NCBI RefSeq assembly: GCF_000189635.1
Contig: NW_002476463.1
Location: 186,001 to 250,000, forward strand
Length of the DNA: 64,000 bases
From: Tetrahymena thermophila SB210
Lineage: Eukaryota; Ciliophora; Oligohymenophorea; Hymenostomatida; Tetrahymenidae
Reading direction: 5' to 3'
Shown here: positions 41,129-51,731 of the stretch, in pieces
How the letters are laid out: every line of letters starts with the position of its first letter
Position numbering within the stretch: position 1 is the first letter of the stretch
Notes under the pieces: model-generated
What the model was told of the DNA's origin: nothing
Database searches by the model: none
Seen by the model: the letters and a program-made list of their open reading frames with translations, nothing else
Translations under genes and position numbers: made by a program

Positions 41129-43274
41129 TCAAAATATAGAACATTTATTTTCGCATTTATTTGGATTAGAACTCGTTTCAAAATTAAATCCACCACAAAA
41201 TCCTTTTGGCACTGCAACCATTTAGGCATTATGAGAATCTAGAATATTAGTTAATAAATATTTTAAATGTTAAAAATTAATAAAAATATATATTTTTTTA
41301 TATACCTCTGCTTAAAGAGTCTAAAATTTTTTTCCTAGAGTTATGATCACAGATACCAACTTCCTTAAATAACATATTGTCTGTTATAGGGTTACTAGTT
41401 GTCATTTAGAACATCATGCTCTCTAAATCATCAAAACCAGATAACAAGAATAAATCTATGTATAAATCTAAATTTAAAGATTATAGCCATGCTTAAATTG
41501 TAGGTAGCTCTATACCTCCTAAATTATATTTAAGACTAAAAATTCCACTTCTTTTTTCTACTCCACAATCTATTTAATTTATAATTTTTAAATTAATTAA
41601 AATTTAATATGAGCTAACTAACTAACTAACCTTCATGAAGTTTCGTTATGATACGTAGACGATGACCAAATTTATCTACTCCAAAGAGGGTAACCAAGAG
41701 TTTATCCCAATTATTTGAATTATTCAAAAATTTAAGTAAAGATTAGTTATCATAGACATTGTTATCTAAGAAATTCTACAACAAACACTCTAAATTGATT
41801 TCCCTCAACCACATACTAATAGTTTTATTTTCTTTGATTTAATACTTAATTGCATTTTCATTAGAATAATCTAGGTATTGATCATCTTATGTTTAATTGT
41901 ATTGAGCTTTTAAGTCATTTTAATAATTTGTATATTTTTATTGATTTTAATCTTTTTCCAAGTCTGTACTTACCTAAATAGAAGGCAGTTCGTAGTTAGA
42001 AGAATAGAAAGGCTTTTAATTTTAAATATTATTATCAACATCAAGATAAATTTATTAAGTGTTATCATTAACCATGAAATTAATTATGGAAGAGCAATTT
42101 TCTTTGTCATTTAAGTCGTAATTTTAGTATTATTGTTAATGTTTTTTATTTTTTATCTCAGAAAGAACCTTGTTGCGTTGAGTTTGTTTTATTTTTTGTT
42201 CTTCTAGAGTTTTACTAACTTCTATCTTTATGTCTTTTATTTCATCGATGTTTTGTTTAAGGCCTTAAATCTTTAAATCCCAATTTTAACGAAGTTGAGA
42301 GGTGTTAATTAAGTTTATTTTTTTCGACTTGTTGCTAAATGTGCTTATGTTACTTGTATCTACTTTTTTATTTTAGCTAACTTCACTTTGGCAGCTAATG
42401 ATTGATTCATTTAATGGATTCATGCAATTACTTTCATATTCTTCTAGAATCTCTCTACAATTTTTATCAGTGCAATAATCGATAGCGGTTTTACCATCCT
42501 AAATTAATTTGAATTCAAAAAATTAAAATCTTAAATTAATTTTTGATCAAATATGCGAAATTTGATAATATAAAAATAAATAAATGATACTTTATCCATA
42601 GAATTTATTTTAGGGTTTCTGTCTAACAATATTTTAATTATTCTAGGGTTGTTTGATTCTGCGGTGATATGGAGAGGAGTTATTCCATTCTATGTTAATA
42701 AAAAATATTATTTAATTTTGCCATTTATATAATATTTACAGATGTTTTAATATCGATGTCAGCACCAAAAGCAAGCAGTTTAAGTATAAATTATTCTTTT
42801 TAAAGAAAGCAAGCAATATGAAGAGGAGACATTCCTTCCTAAATTAAAAAAACATATAATAAACTTCATCAAAAAAGAATTATCTTACTGGTCCTCTTAT
42901 ATTAGGATCAGCTTTGTATTTAAGTAGATTTGAAAAAATCTCAAAGTAATTATTTTCAATGCATAAGTGGAGAGGAGTATCTTCAAGCTATTTTTTGAAA
43001 AAAAATATATTATTTCTTTTGTTAGTAGCTAAAATAATACTTTATTTTTAATATTTGGATCTGCTCCATTTTATAATAAAAATTCTACTATCTAGTTGTC
43101 TCCTTATAAAACAGCTTTGTACAAAGGAGACCAACCTAACTTTCCATCTTTCTCATTAATTCTGTTTTTCTATAAATGGATAGCTTTTTTGACTTCGGCG
43201 ATATCGCAAGTTCTTAAAGCTTAGTGAATTTAATTTTCTTAAATCTCTTGTGTTAAGTCTGAGCTATTACTCAT
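41129..43274 (-). CDS. Ankyrin-repeat protein with two SAM domains and a CaaX-like C-terminus
   Basis: Seven minus-strand exons: 43274-43041, 42987-42889, 42838-42740, 42689-42591, 42498-41631, 41569-41306 and 41238-41129, giving 590 residues. Residues about 20-200 are ankyrin repeats (W-S-P-L-Y-K-A-V, D-T-P-L-H-L-C, M-S-P-L-H-I-A, I-T-P-L-H-I-T, D-G-K-T-A-I-D). Exons 2-4 are each exactly 99 nt in phase 0, one 33-residue repeat apiece. A Q/K-rich linker with coiled-coil character follows. The first SAM domain (M-W-L-R-E-I-N-L...V-D-K-F-G-H-R-L-R-I) lies at about 395-465 and a second SAM-like domain (I-Q-A-W-L-Q-S-L...H-N-S-R-K-K-I-L) at about 485-550. The protein ends C-S-I-F, a plausible prenylation box. 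The role is likely a membrane-tethered scaffold. Confidence 0.88.
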
Positions 43275-44137
43275 TTTTTAATGCAATAAATAATAAATTT
43301 TTATGTGTGATAGCTATATAATAAACTAATAAATTAATTGTTAATTTATTTTATTCTATAAAATTTCAATTAAATTTCTTATTAAAATGGAAATTAAAAG
43401 TAAAATCATAATTGAAATGTATTAATAAATTATTTTCATAACAATAATTTAATAAGCCTTTCTTTGAAATTATTTTCTAATTTAATTTAAAATTTTAATT
43501 TATGAATGTCTAAAACTTGTTTGTGTTATAAAAAATAATTATGATATAATCAATAATTATTCTAAGCAAGATATTAGCTTTCAAAAAAATATTTATTTTT
43601 ATAAAAAGCAAAAATCTATTTCATTAAATAAATCATTTAATAAAAATTATTTTCAACAAAATTAAATGTAATCAATTTAAAAAAATAAAAAATAACTTTT
43701 AAATTAATTTAAAATAGCTTTTCCATATAAATTATCCTAAAAGATTTAAATGATCAAAACTTGAAAAATACCATTCAAAAATCATGAATTTTTTACGAGA
43801 TTTGGTTTAAAGAACTTTTAGTTACTATTTTAAATTATTTTTTTATGAAATTTGGTTAAAAGAACTTTTAGTTACTATTTTAAATGAATTTTTTATGAAA
43901 TTTTGTTTAAAGAACTTTTAGTTACTATTTTAAATGAATTTTTTATGAAATTTTGTTTAAAGAACTTTTAGTTACTATTTTAAATGAATTTTTTATGAGA
44001 AAGGTTTTATTCAACAAAAACAATAAAAGTAGAATTACATTTTTTAAAAAACGAATTTTTATAAAACTAAAATGAAAATAAAATGATTAATTGTTTTGAT
44101 CTTAAAATAAAATTGCTTTTAAAAAAAGTCTAAAAAA
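43275..44137. other. AT-rich spacer with a 50-bp tandem repeat
   Basis: No gene. Holds the 50-bp tandem array listed at 43783-44000 and otherwise featureless A/T sequence. Confidence 0.6.
43783..44000 (+). repeat. 50-bp tandem repeat, about 4.3 copies
   Basis: The block AGAACTTTTAGTTACTATTT recurs at 43811, 43861, 43911 and 43961, an exact 50-nt period. Copies differ at only a few positions, mostly in the first. A final partial copy ends near 44000. There are no spacers or conserved direct-repeat/spacer alternation, so it is a simple minisatellite in the 3' flank of the TMEM33-like gene. Confidence 0.9.
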
Positions 44138-45247
44138 TCATTAATCTTTTTTTTCTTGTTCTTCTGTTTTTGCTGATTCTTAGGCTTGATTTTCAGATTT
44201 ATTTTCGGTTGATGTTGCTGTAGTTTCGCTTGTATTTTATTTTTTATCTTCTTAAGTTTCCTTAACTTCTTATTTTGGAGAGCTGTTTTCACGTTAATTT
44301 GTTTTATCAGGTGTTTTACTTTCGTATTTTACCAACCAGGAAAATAATCTTTCAACCTAAGCATATAATTTTCCTACAAATTTAGGAACTCCTGGCTTAG
44401 AAATACGGGCCTTGATTGAGTTGTTTACTTTTTAGAAGGCAAGTTGTGTGTTTGTGTTTATGAGGTACTTTATTTTCAAGAAATTGTAGTAGAAAATAAC
44501 TAAAAAGATGCTGCTTAGTCCGAAAAAGATTTCAACAAAAAGTATTAACAAATATACGATTTCGTATTAACTTTTCAAAAGCATAATTCTATCTTTGTTT
44601 TAACGTGTTTAAGTAATAAATTTCTCTGCTTTGTAGTATAATTTATTCTTTGAAATATTTAAATACTCACATATTCCAATCCAATAGTGCAGTGCTAAAG
44701 GGAAGTAAAAAAACACATTACGTGAGTCACTATGAAATGCGAAGACTAGCATGTAAACCAAATTTTGAGAAAACTAGTTTTAAGCTAACTGCTAAACATA
44801 TTATTTGGTATAGCGAGGGCGTTTTAATTAACGAATTATTGCTAAAATACAAATAATTATAGAAGCATATTGAGCTACAACTCTAGTATTAAAGAATGTC
44901 AACATGAATATTACTTTCAGATAGTTCTCAACTGAATAAGCTACTTTCTTTAAAGTAGATTTGAACTTACTTTCTTCCTTATGATGATGATGGCCTTCAC
45001 ATTTTTTGCCATTGTGAGTATGTCCTTCTTCTTTTTCTTCTAAATCATCTAAATCAGGTAGAGTACCATCATAATTTGGTTCGAATTGTTGATTGATGAA
45101 TCTTTTATACCAATGTCTCTTTATCATCTCCATAGCTTATTCAGGAACAGGAGGCTACAATTCTTTGAGGAACTTTTAAAAATCCTTATTATTAGCAAAA
45201 TCATAGCTCTTGAAATCATCTATTAGCTTTTATTTGGTATCCGTCAT
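44138..45247 (-). CDS. TMEM33/Pom33-family membrane protein
   Basis: A single exon of 369 residues. The TMEM33/Pom33 core spans about 105-300: a helix opening V-E-N-Y-L-K-V, a long hydrophobic segment, a basic stretch, then two further hydrophobic hairpins, and the family's C-terminal amphipathic block (N-S-I-K-A-R-I-S-K-P-G-V-P-K-F-V then L-Y-A-Q-V-E-R-L-F-S-W). Characterised members shape tubular ER and associate with nuclear pores. Added here are an N-terminal cytosolic extension with a His-rich loop at about 75-89 (G-H-T-H...H-H-H-H) between acidic stretches, and a C-terminal tail of about 60 residues rich in K/E/Q/S/T. Start: the first ATG of the frame, before a helical segment. Confidence 0.8.
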
Positions 45248-45981
45248 GGCAAATATACTCTAAACGACTAGCTTTTTATCTAATTAATTACTTTTTAAAA
45301 ATATTGATTTTTAAATATATTTTTTTAATAAGAATTAGTTTACATGATTTATTAATTAATGAATTTTTAAATATGCTCATACAATCTAACCTATCTTTTT
45401 TTTCATTTAAATTTCTACGATTCTTCCTTTAATTATTCATTTATTTTCTGCAATAAACTTAAAAACTTTACTAATATTTCGTAAATTATTTAAATATCTA
45501 AATTTTCTAGATTAATTAAAAAATTTTAGTGTTATAATTAAGTTTTCAAAACTTTCTCATCATTAAAATTCCAATTTTCTTTATCTTTTTCTCCTATTTT
45601 TTTCCAAAAACTAACGTGATAAGAATAAAAATATAAAATTATGTTTTTTTTAATCCAATTTTGTTGATTACATCATCAATTTGTTCTGATGAAAAACAAA
45701 TTGAAAAAAATACTTGTTTTAAAGCTCTCTAAAATCAAAATTTATTAAAAATTATTATTAAATATTTCATTTCAAAAATATAAAAATGCATATTTAACTT
45801 ATAAAATGATTTTAAGGTATTTAAAATATTAAATCAATTAGCGATGATTGAAATTTTGTTATCAAAAAGCAGATTCTAAAATTAAAAATGTAGGGCTTAC
45901 TGATTTAATGTTAATTTGATTATTTTTTCTTTTAATTTTAATTATTATTTCTATTTTTCTAATTTACTTTATATTTATTTA
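45248..45981. other. AT-rich spacer
   Basis: No gene or structured element recognised. Confidence 0.55.
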
Positions 45982-46335
45982 TCATTTTTTTATTTATTTA
46001 TTTGATTTTATTTTTTAGATTTAATTTTCTTTTTGCTTTTTAAATTTATATTTTATCTTTTTTATTTGTTTCTTTTTTTTTCTTTTTAATAGCGAGTCTG
46101 AGATTTTGTAGAATGTTTTATTAGCGAGCAGCAGAGAGTCTTCAGTAGAATTTTTTAATTTCCTATTTTAAAAAAATACTTTTTATAAATTTGGGAAGAG
46201 AATTAAATCTAAATCAAAGTATTTAAGTGTGCTTAGTACTATGATGGATACTATTGTTTAAATAACTATCTAGAAATTAATAAAATTTATATATCTCCTT
46301 ATTATTTATACGATATTTAAATCGTTGCGATCCAT
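45982..46335 (-). CDS. Possible small gene or fragment (117 aa), F-box-like
   Basis: An ATG-to-TGA frame on the minus strand. The middle has a coding-like stretch (L-I-L-F-P-N-L-Q-K-V-F-F and L-L-L-A-N-K-T-F-Y-K-I) reminiscent of ciliate F-box-type sequences, and the end is a K/Q tail that merges into A/T sequence. In a TGA-only code, frames of this size occur by chance, so this is a weak call. A strong hairpin sits directly upstream of the ATG. It may be a remnant related to the fragment at 46994-47310. Confidence 0.3.
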
Positions 46336-46439
46336 AAAATAGAAAAGCAGCACGGGCTTGCTGAATTTCTATTTTGAAGGAGATATCTTCTAATCGATAT
46401 TTTGGGATTCAAAAATTTATTTTCTGCCATATAAGGCAG
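46336..46439. ncRNA. Two adjacent hairpins, candidate structured RNA
   Basis: Hairpin 1 (46336-46375) pairs AAAATAGAAA with TTTCTATTTT (10 bp), then a 2x2 internal loop, then CAGCA with TGCTG around a six-base loop CGGGCT. Hairpin 2 (46424-46439) pairs CTGCC with GGCAG around ATATAA. The region is GC-richer than its surroundings. Two hairpins in a row recall snoRNA-like RNAs, but no diagnostic box was confirmed and the strand is unknown. Confidence 0.3.
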
Positions 46440-46993
46440 CCCTCAAATTATTTCATAAAGATAGTCAAGCATCTTAAATATGTTTTCTTTTAGATTTTTT
46501 TTTTAAAGAACTTGATTTGTTTTATCAAAGAAATTAATTATAATTTTCTTAGCTATTTGGTTTTCTTTTATACGCACTTTTTGTGAAAATTAATCTATTT
46601 ATAATTTTTCCCCACCTTTTTATATCATCAATTCATTTTTAATTAAAGCAAAGAAAAAATATTTATTCTTAATTAAGAAATTAAATATTTTGAAAGAAAT
46701 TAACAATTCCTAATAAAAATTAGTGATATTCTTTCTTATTATTTTGATTTTTTATTTATACCATATCTTAATCTGAAATATGAAAAGAAAAAGATTTACA
46801 TAATATCCAAAATACAAATATTATTGTTTGATATTTTTAATAATTTTTTAAACTTAAATTCAAAATTAATTTCTTAAAGAAAAATAAACAAACACATTTT
46901 TTGGAATAATTAATTAAATTAATTAAACAATTAAGAAATTGAAGAATTAAAAGCAAGAAAAGAGTAGAAAATACTATTTCTTGCATTTGTTGC

Positions 46994-47310
46994 TCAATAA
47001 TGGAAATATATCTTTTGCCTATTTAATGATGCAAAACCTAAAGTTTTTAAATCTCCAACTTCAATAAACATTAAAAGAATCATCTAATTAGCTACACAGC
47101 TAAGTAAACAATCAATCAGGGAATGTTTAGATGATTTTTTAATTGTCTTATTGCCAAATAGCATAGTTTTTAACATATAAAAAATTTATCGCATCAAAGA
47201 TATCAGTCTATTAGAGCAATTAGTATTTCAAAATGTCATCTGGCCAAACAAAATGCCTTTCTTTCTACTATTTTAAATGTTAAATTATATATAAAAAAAT
47301 ATTTTTAAGA
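46994..47310 (-). pseudogene. F-box-like gene remnant in two overlapping frames
   Basis: On the minus strand, one frame without a start runs from before 47310 to a TGA at 47112 and includes a W-P-D-D-I-L-K-Y block typical of F-box openings. An overlapping frame (ATG 47194 to TGA 46994) includes F-I-E-V-G-D-L-K-T-L-G-F-A-S-L-N, which looks like the second half of an F-box. The two halves in different frames suggest a frameshifted relic or an unrecognised intron. Weakly supported. Confidence 0.3.
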
Positions 47311-48141
47311 AGAAATGAAGAACAGTTAGATTGAGATCTTTTGAGGAATGCACAGTTTCGAGTTTGCTTGCTTGCTTTAAAAAAAAGAAAAGAAAGAGAT
47401 AAAAAAAGATAAAAGAAATAAAAAGAAATTAATAAATTAAATTTGAAATTTGAAATAAAAAATTAAATCTTAATAAAAGAAAGATAAAAAGAACATCCAT
47501 AACAGAAAAATAAAAAATAAAATTAAAAAATTAAAAATAAATAAAGAAATAAAGAAATAGAAACTGAAAAATAAGAAGCTTAATACTAAAATAATTTTTA
47601 AAAGTAAATAAAAATAGATTTAAGCCAACTTTAAATTTTATTTATGTAAAATAAATTAATATTGATTTAGAATTATTCAATTTTTCTATACTTGAATGCA
47701 TTCAAATCATTTTGATTGATTGATTGATTGATTTTTTAGATTTATAACTGTTTTCTTTTAAATTAATTTTAAAAATAAATATTTTTTTATAAATTTAAAT
47801 TAATTATTAAATTTGACAAAAAAAAACATTTTAGATTGATTTAAGTTTAGTAAGTTATTTAAAATCACTTTTTATGTGATAAATAAATTATAATGATTGT
47901 TGGTCAGACATAGTAAATGATTTAATATATAAATCAAATGTATCTTATTTATTATAATTTGCAGTTTTGGGGTTTCAAAATTTGTTAATTAATTAATTAA
48001 TTATTACTTTAATTTAGCAACCAATACTCTATTAAAATTCTTTGTTTATTTATTATAATTGATAGTTATATATATATATATAGTGTATAGTTATATCTAT
48101 TTCCTTAATTTCATCAATAAAATTAGAGTTTTATAACAGAT
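47311..48141. other. AT-rich spacer
   Basis: Contains an A/G-rich stretch (47380-47570), a (GATT)5 run at 47716-47736, a TAAT run near 47990 and (TA)n at about 48066-48081. It should hold the promoter of the next gene. No gene is supported. Confidence 0.55.
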
Positions 48142-49439
48142 ATGTCAAAGAAACCTTCTAAGGTTGGAGAGTAAATAATAGTTACAGAATCCAAAGATAA
48201 AAAAGCAGAGTAGCCCAATAATTAGCCTTAAAAGGATTAAGGGTAAAACGCATAAAAAAGCTAAAAGGATTTAAATTAGAAATAAAATGCAAATCAGCCT
48301 TAATAGTAATCAAAAACAAATTTATAAAATCAAGCTTAAAATGAAGCATAACAACAAAAGCAACCTTCTAAAAGCAGTATCGATGAAGGAAATAAGAAAA
48401 AACAATCTGTAGACGCATCTGCAGTTTAAAAATCTCAAAAAAATGACGATTAAACACCCTCAGTTGTTTTGTCACAAAAAAATAATTAGAATGCAACATC
48501 TTAGTCGTAGTTAAACCAACCAAATACACCCAAAGATTCAAATCCTTCAATTATTATTTCTCAATAAGAACTTCCAAACGAAAAATCTAAAAGCAAAAGT
48601 AGCATTTCGAATAAATCAGGAATTGCTGCAGGAGGTATTACTCTTTAAAAAATTTACAGCTAGAAAACATATAATTAATTAAATAATTGTAAACATTTAT
48701 TAGGAGAGTCTAATCAATTAAAGGGAATAGTACCGATTCCAGAAGAAAAGCCACCTTAAAAATAGAATATTTTATTTGAAACTGGATTAGTTGATGCTTA
48801 TGATTGTATATTTATTAGCTTATTTACTTTATTTTAATTTCATATTAATTAAATTCTAAATTAAAGATTTCTTAAGGTAGCTTTGTAAAAATGGTCTTCC
48901 AACTGGTAATATATTTGAGTATGCTGCTTAAGAAATTTTGAAATATGAGAAAAAAAAGAAACAAGACAATTTAAAGAAACTTTACTAAAGAACAGGTAAA
49001 TATAATATGAATTTAATAATTATAGATTAATTGTTCTTTTTGTTGTATTATTATTAAAGGCTCTCCCCTAAATAGAACTTAAGAAAACAGCCCTAAATCA
49101 AGTCCTAAAAAAGGAGAAAACAATAGAAATGATTCAATAGACAAAGGCAATAATAAATCCACTAAAGATTCTCAATTTTTGAAAGAAGCTAATTCTAAAA
49201 CAAAAGAAAAAAATGAAGATTAAAACCAAAAATAACAGCCTGGAAAATAAACCCTTTAAAAAGATCCTAAAGTAGATGATAAAAAAGTTATCAGTAAAGA
49301 TAAAGTGAAAGAAGAACCTTAAGAAAAAAAGAAAGTATAAGAAAAGGATGAAAATAAAAAGTAGCCTTAAAAAGAAGAAAAAACAAAAGCTTAACAGTAA
49401 CAACCACCTGCACCAGCAGCTCAAAAGGGAAAAAAATGA
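48142..49439 (+). CDS. K/Q-rich protein with a short conserved-looking core
   Basis: Three exons (48142-48805, 48867-48995, 49060-49439) give 390 residues; introns are 61 and 64 nt. The N-terminal ~200 residues and the C-terminal ~125 are low-complexity, rich in K, Q, S, N and E. Between them lies an ordered core of about 60 residues (205-265) reading F-E-T-G-L-V-D-A-Y-D-Y-F-L-R-Q-L then C-K-N-G-L-P-T-G-N-I-F-E-Y-A-A, followed by a K-rich helix. The core crosses two exon junctions, which supports the splicing. It resembles small helical motifs of ciliary proteins in style, but I cannot name the family. No membrane or signal segment is present. Confidence 0.75.
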
Positions 49440-50492
49440 TTTGATTTACTTAATATCTATTTTTAAAGACAAAAAATAATTTTAGATGTAAAAAAAAATC
49501 TGGATAGTTAGTTAGTTAATTAATTAATTAATAATTAAAAGTAATCGAACAAATTACTACCATACATATCCTATCAAAGAATTTGATTTTACTAATTAAT
49601 TTTAATTTAATGTTTTTTTCATTATTTTTTCTAAAAATTGTTTTTAAAATTTAATTTATAATTTTAAGTCATTTATTTATTTAGTCGTTACGATTCTAAT
49701 ATATTGTGATGATTAATTTATACTAAGTAAGTTAAAATAAGAGCAATAGTAAAATTCTAATAGTTTTTTGTGAGTTTTCAGTGATAAAATTAGATGTAAA
49801 ATCAATTAATTTAAAAAATATTGATGAGAGAGGGACTATTTTAATTAAGTAAAAAATAAAAGTTTCAAGAAATAAACCAGATATCATTTTATGACTGACT
49901 TATTTTTATTAAAATGATTTATATTCAGTCCCTCACAGTTTTTTTAAATAGTTTTGCACTAATATAATCTAAATAAAAAAAATGAATAATGTTTGTGTTT
50001 GTACAATTTATTTGAATCAAAGTTTTGATTAAAAGTAAGTGCTAATTGAGAAATAGATAATTAAATAAAATATATTAATTAGAATTATCTAATAAATTAA
50101 TCGTTAAATATAAAATAAAAGTTTTATTAATTTATTCTTTTTATTTTTAAATAAAAAATTGATTTAGAGAAAACTTATTCTAAAAACTTAGAGGAAGTCT
50201 CAAAAAAAAATAATAAAAAAATGAAATTAATAAAATTAGTAACTTTCTTTTTATACAGTTTGTTTTGAAAAGTAGAATAAAAAAATATATATATTAAAAG
50301 AAAATTTATTATATGATTGATAATAAAATAATTTAAAAAATTGAATTAAAACCATTCAATAAAAATAAGTAAATTTAAATTTATGATCATAATGTATAAT
50401 TTGATCTCACAAATAAATTCAATAGAATAAATAAGTAGGATTATTTTAATCATTAAAGTCTGAAATAAATAAATAAACTATGCATTTATCAC
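49440..50492. other. AT-rich spacer between convergent genes
   Basis: Contains a GTTA/ATTA run near 49507-49535 and otherwise featureless sequence. Confidence 0.6.
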
Positions 50493-51731
50493 TCATTCTA
50501 TTTTTATTGTATAGCTTATAGTAATTTTATCACATTTAAGGATAGCAAAAGAGTCGCTATTAAATAGCAAGGCTTTTTCTCCTTTAGCAACTTTCACCCA
50601 TTATCCAGCTTCTATCAGTTTCATATCTTTGATAAGCTTTTTCTTTGATAACTCATCTTGTATCTGCTAATTCTCTCTTTTTCTATAAACAAAGATACCA
50701 TTAGGTCCTTTACATGCTATAGAAACATAGTAGTGCTTTTATTTTTTTGCAGGCGTTTCTTTATTTCCTTTTCCAAACATTTCATCTCCTTCACCATCAC
50801 TAAAACCTTCAACACAAGTTGCAAACTAATCGTCTTCTTTTGTGTTTGTTTTATTTTCAGATTAAGATTGATGATTTTACTTCTCTTTTTGCTACTACTT
50901 TTCAGCAGCACTCATGGGAACTTATAAAGTAACTGTTTATGAATGAGAATCTTCCGTTTATTCTATTTCTATTAATTCTAAATCGGCATGCTCTCTTGAT
51001 ATTCTATTTACATCTTTGTTGTCATCAGCTAATTTGATATAAGTTATTCTCTCAAAAGTGAAAAACACTTTAGGATCTAACTTCAAACTAAAACTTTATT
51101 TAGTGTTTATTTTAAACTCTTCAAATAAATCATAGATGTTGGCATTTTTATCTAGCGTTATATCAATGTTAAGCTTTTTTGAATTTCCAAAAATGTTTTC
51201 ACCTTCATCTTCACTTTCTTATTAATAAGTAGGATCTAACTAATCGACTAATGTTGCTGGTACTTGTAAACTAGAAGCAGTTGAAGCTGCTGTATTATCA
51301 TTTTTTAAATCTTTTTCGCTGTCGTTGCTATTAAATTTCTTTACTTTAGAGACTCTCAAATCTGAAATTGAACCCATATTATTTGTAGAATACATAATGC
51401 TACTTATCCATGCATTCAAATTAATAATAGTATTATGAATATTATCCTTAGCTTCTTTCAGCTTTTGTATAGTTTGCTACCCAGAAAGCATACTAAACAC
51501 GCTCTGCATTATGCCTACTTTGTGGTTAACATTTTTTAAAAGTGTTTCAGCTTCTTCTAAGTGTTTCTTTATTTAATTCTAATACAATTATGGAATCTAA
51601 TCTTCTCCGATTGTCTTTATAAGTGTACTTAGATTGAAGCATTCAGTCTTTAGCTTCTCTATTTCGTCCTTATAAGAATCAGGATATTACTAAACATCCA
51701 TTACCCATTGAATTACACCTAAAAAATCCAT
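50493..51731 (-). CDS. Unknown 412-aa protein with N-terminal helical bundle
   Basis: A single exon. Residues 1-115 are amphipathic helices without Q-rich filler (M-D-F-L-G-V-I-Q-W-V-M then repeated heptad-like L/I/V spacing and L-N-A-W-I-S-S). This resembles in layout the four-helix N-terminal bundles of HeLo/MLKL-type proteins; that comparison is inference from helix pattern only. Residues about 190-280 are beta-like with acidic stretches. A K/Q/E linker (about 285-330) precedes a final ~90-residue segment with Y-Y-V-S-I-A-C-K-G-P-N-G and W-V-K-V-A-K-G-E. There is no kinase, protease or membrane segment, and its partner is unknown. Confidence 0.75.

Noticed and set aside
43783-44000. CRISPR-like array
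   Set aside because: The whole 50-nt unit is repeated with no unique spacers, and the organism is a eukaryote.
46336-46375. Hairpin as a bacterial-type terminator
   Set aside because: The genome is eukaryotic and the hairpin is not placed after a gene end.
49134-49424. Hydrophobic minus-strand frame opposite the K/Q-rich gene
   Set aside because: It is the antisense shadow of AAA/GAA-rich coding sequence, which reads as F/L on the other strand.
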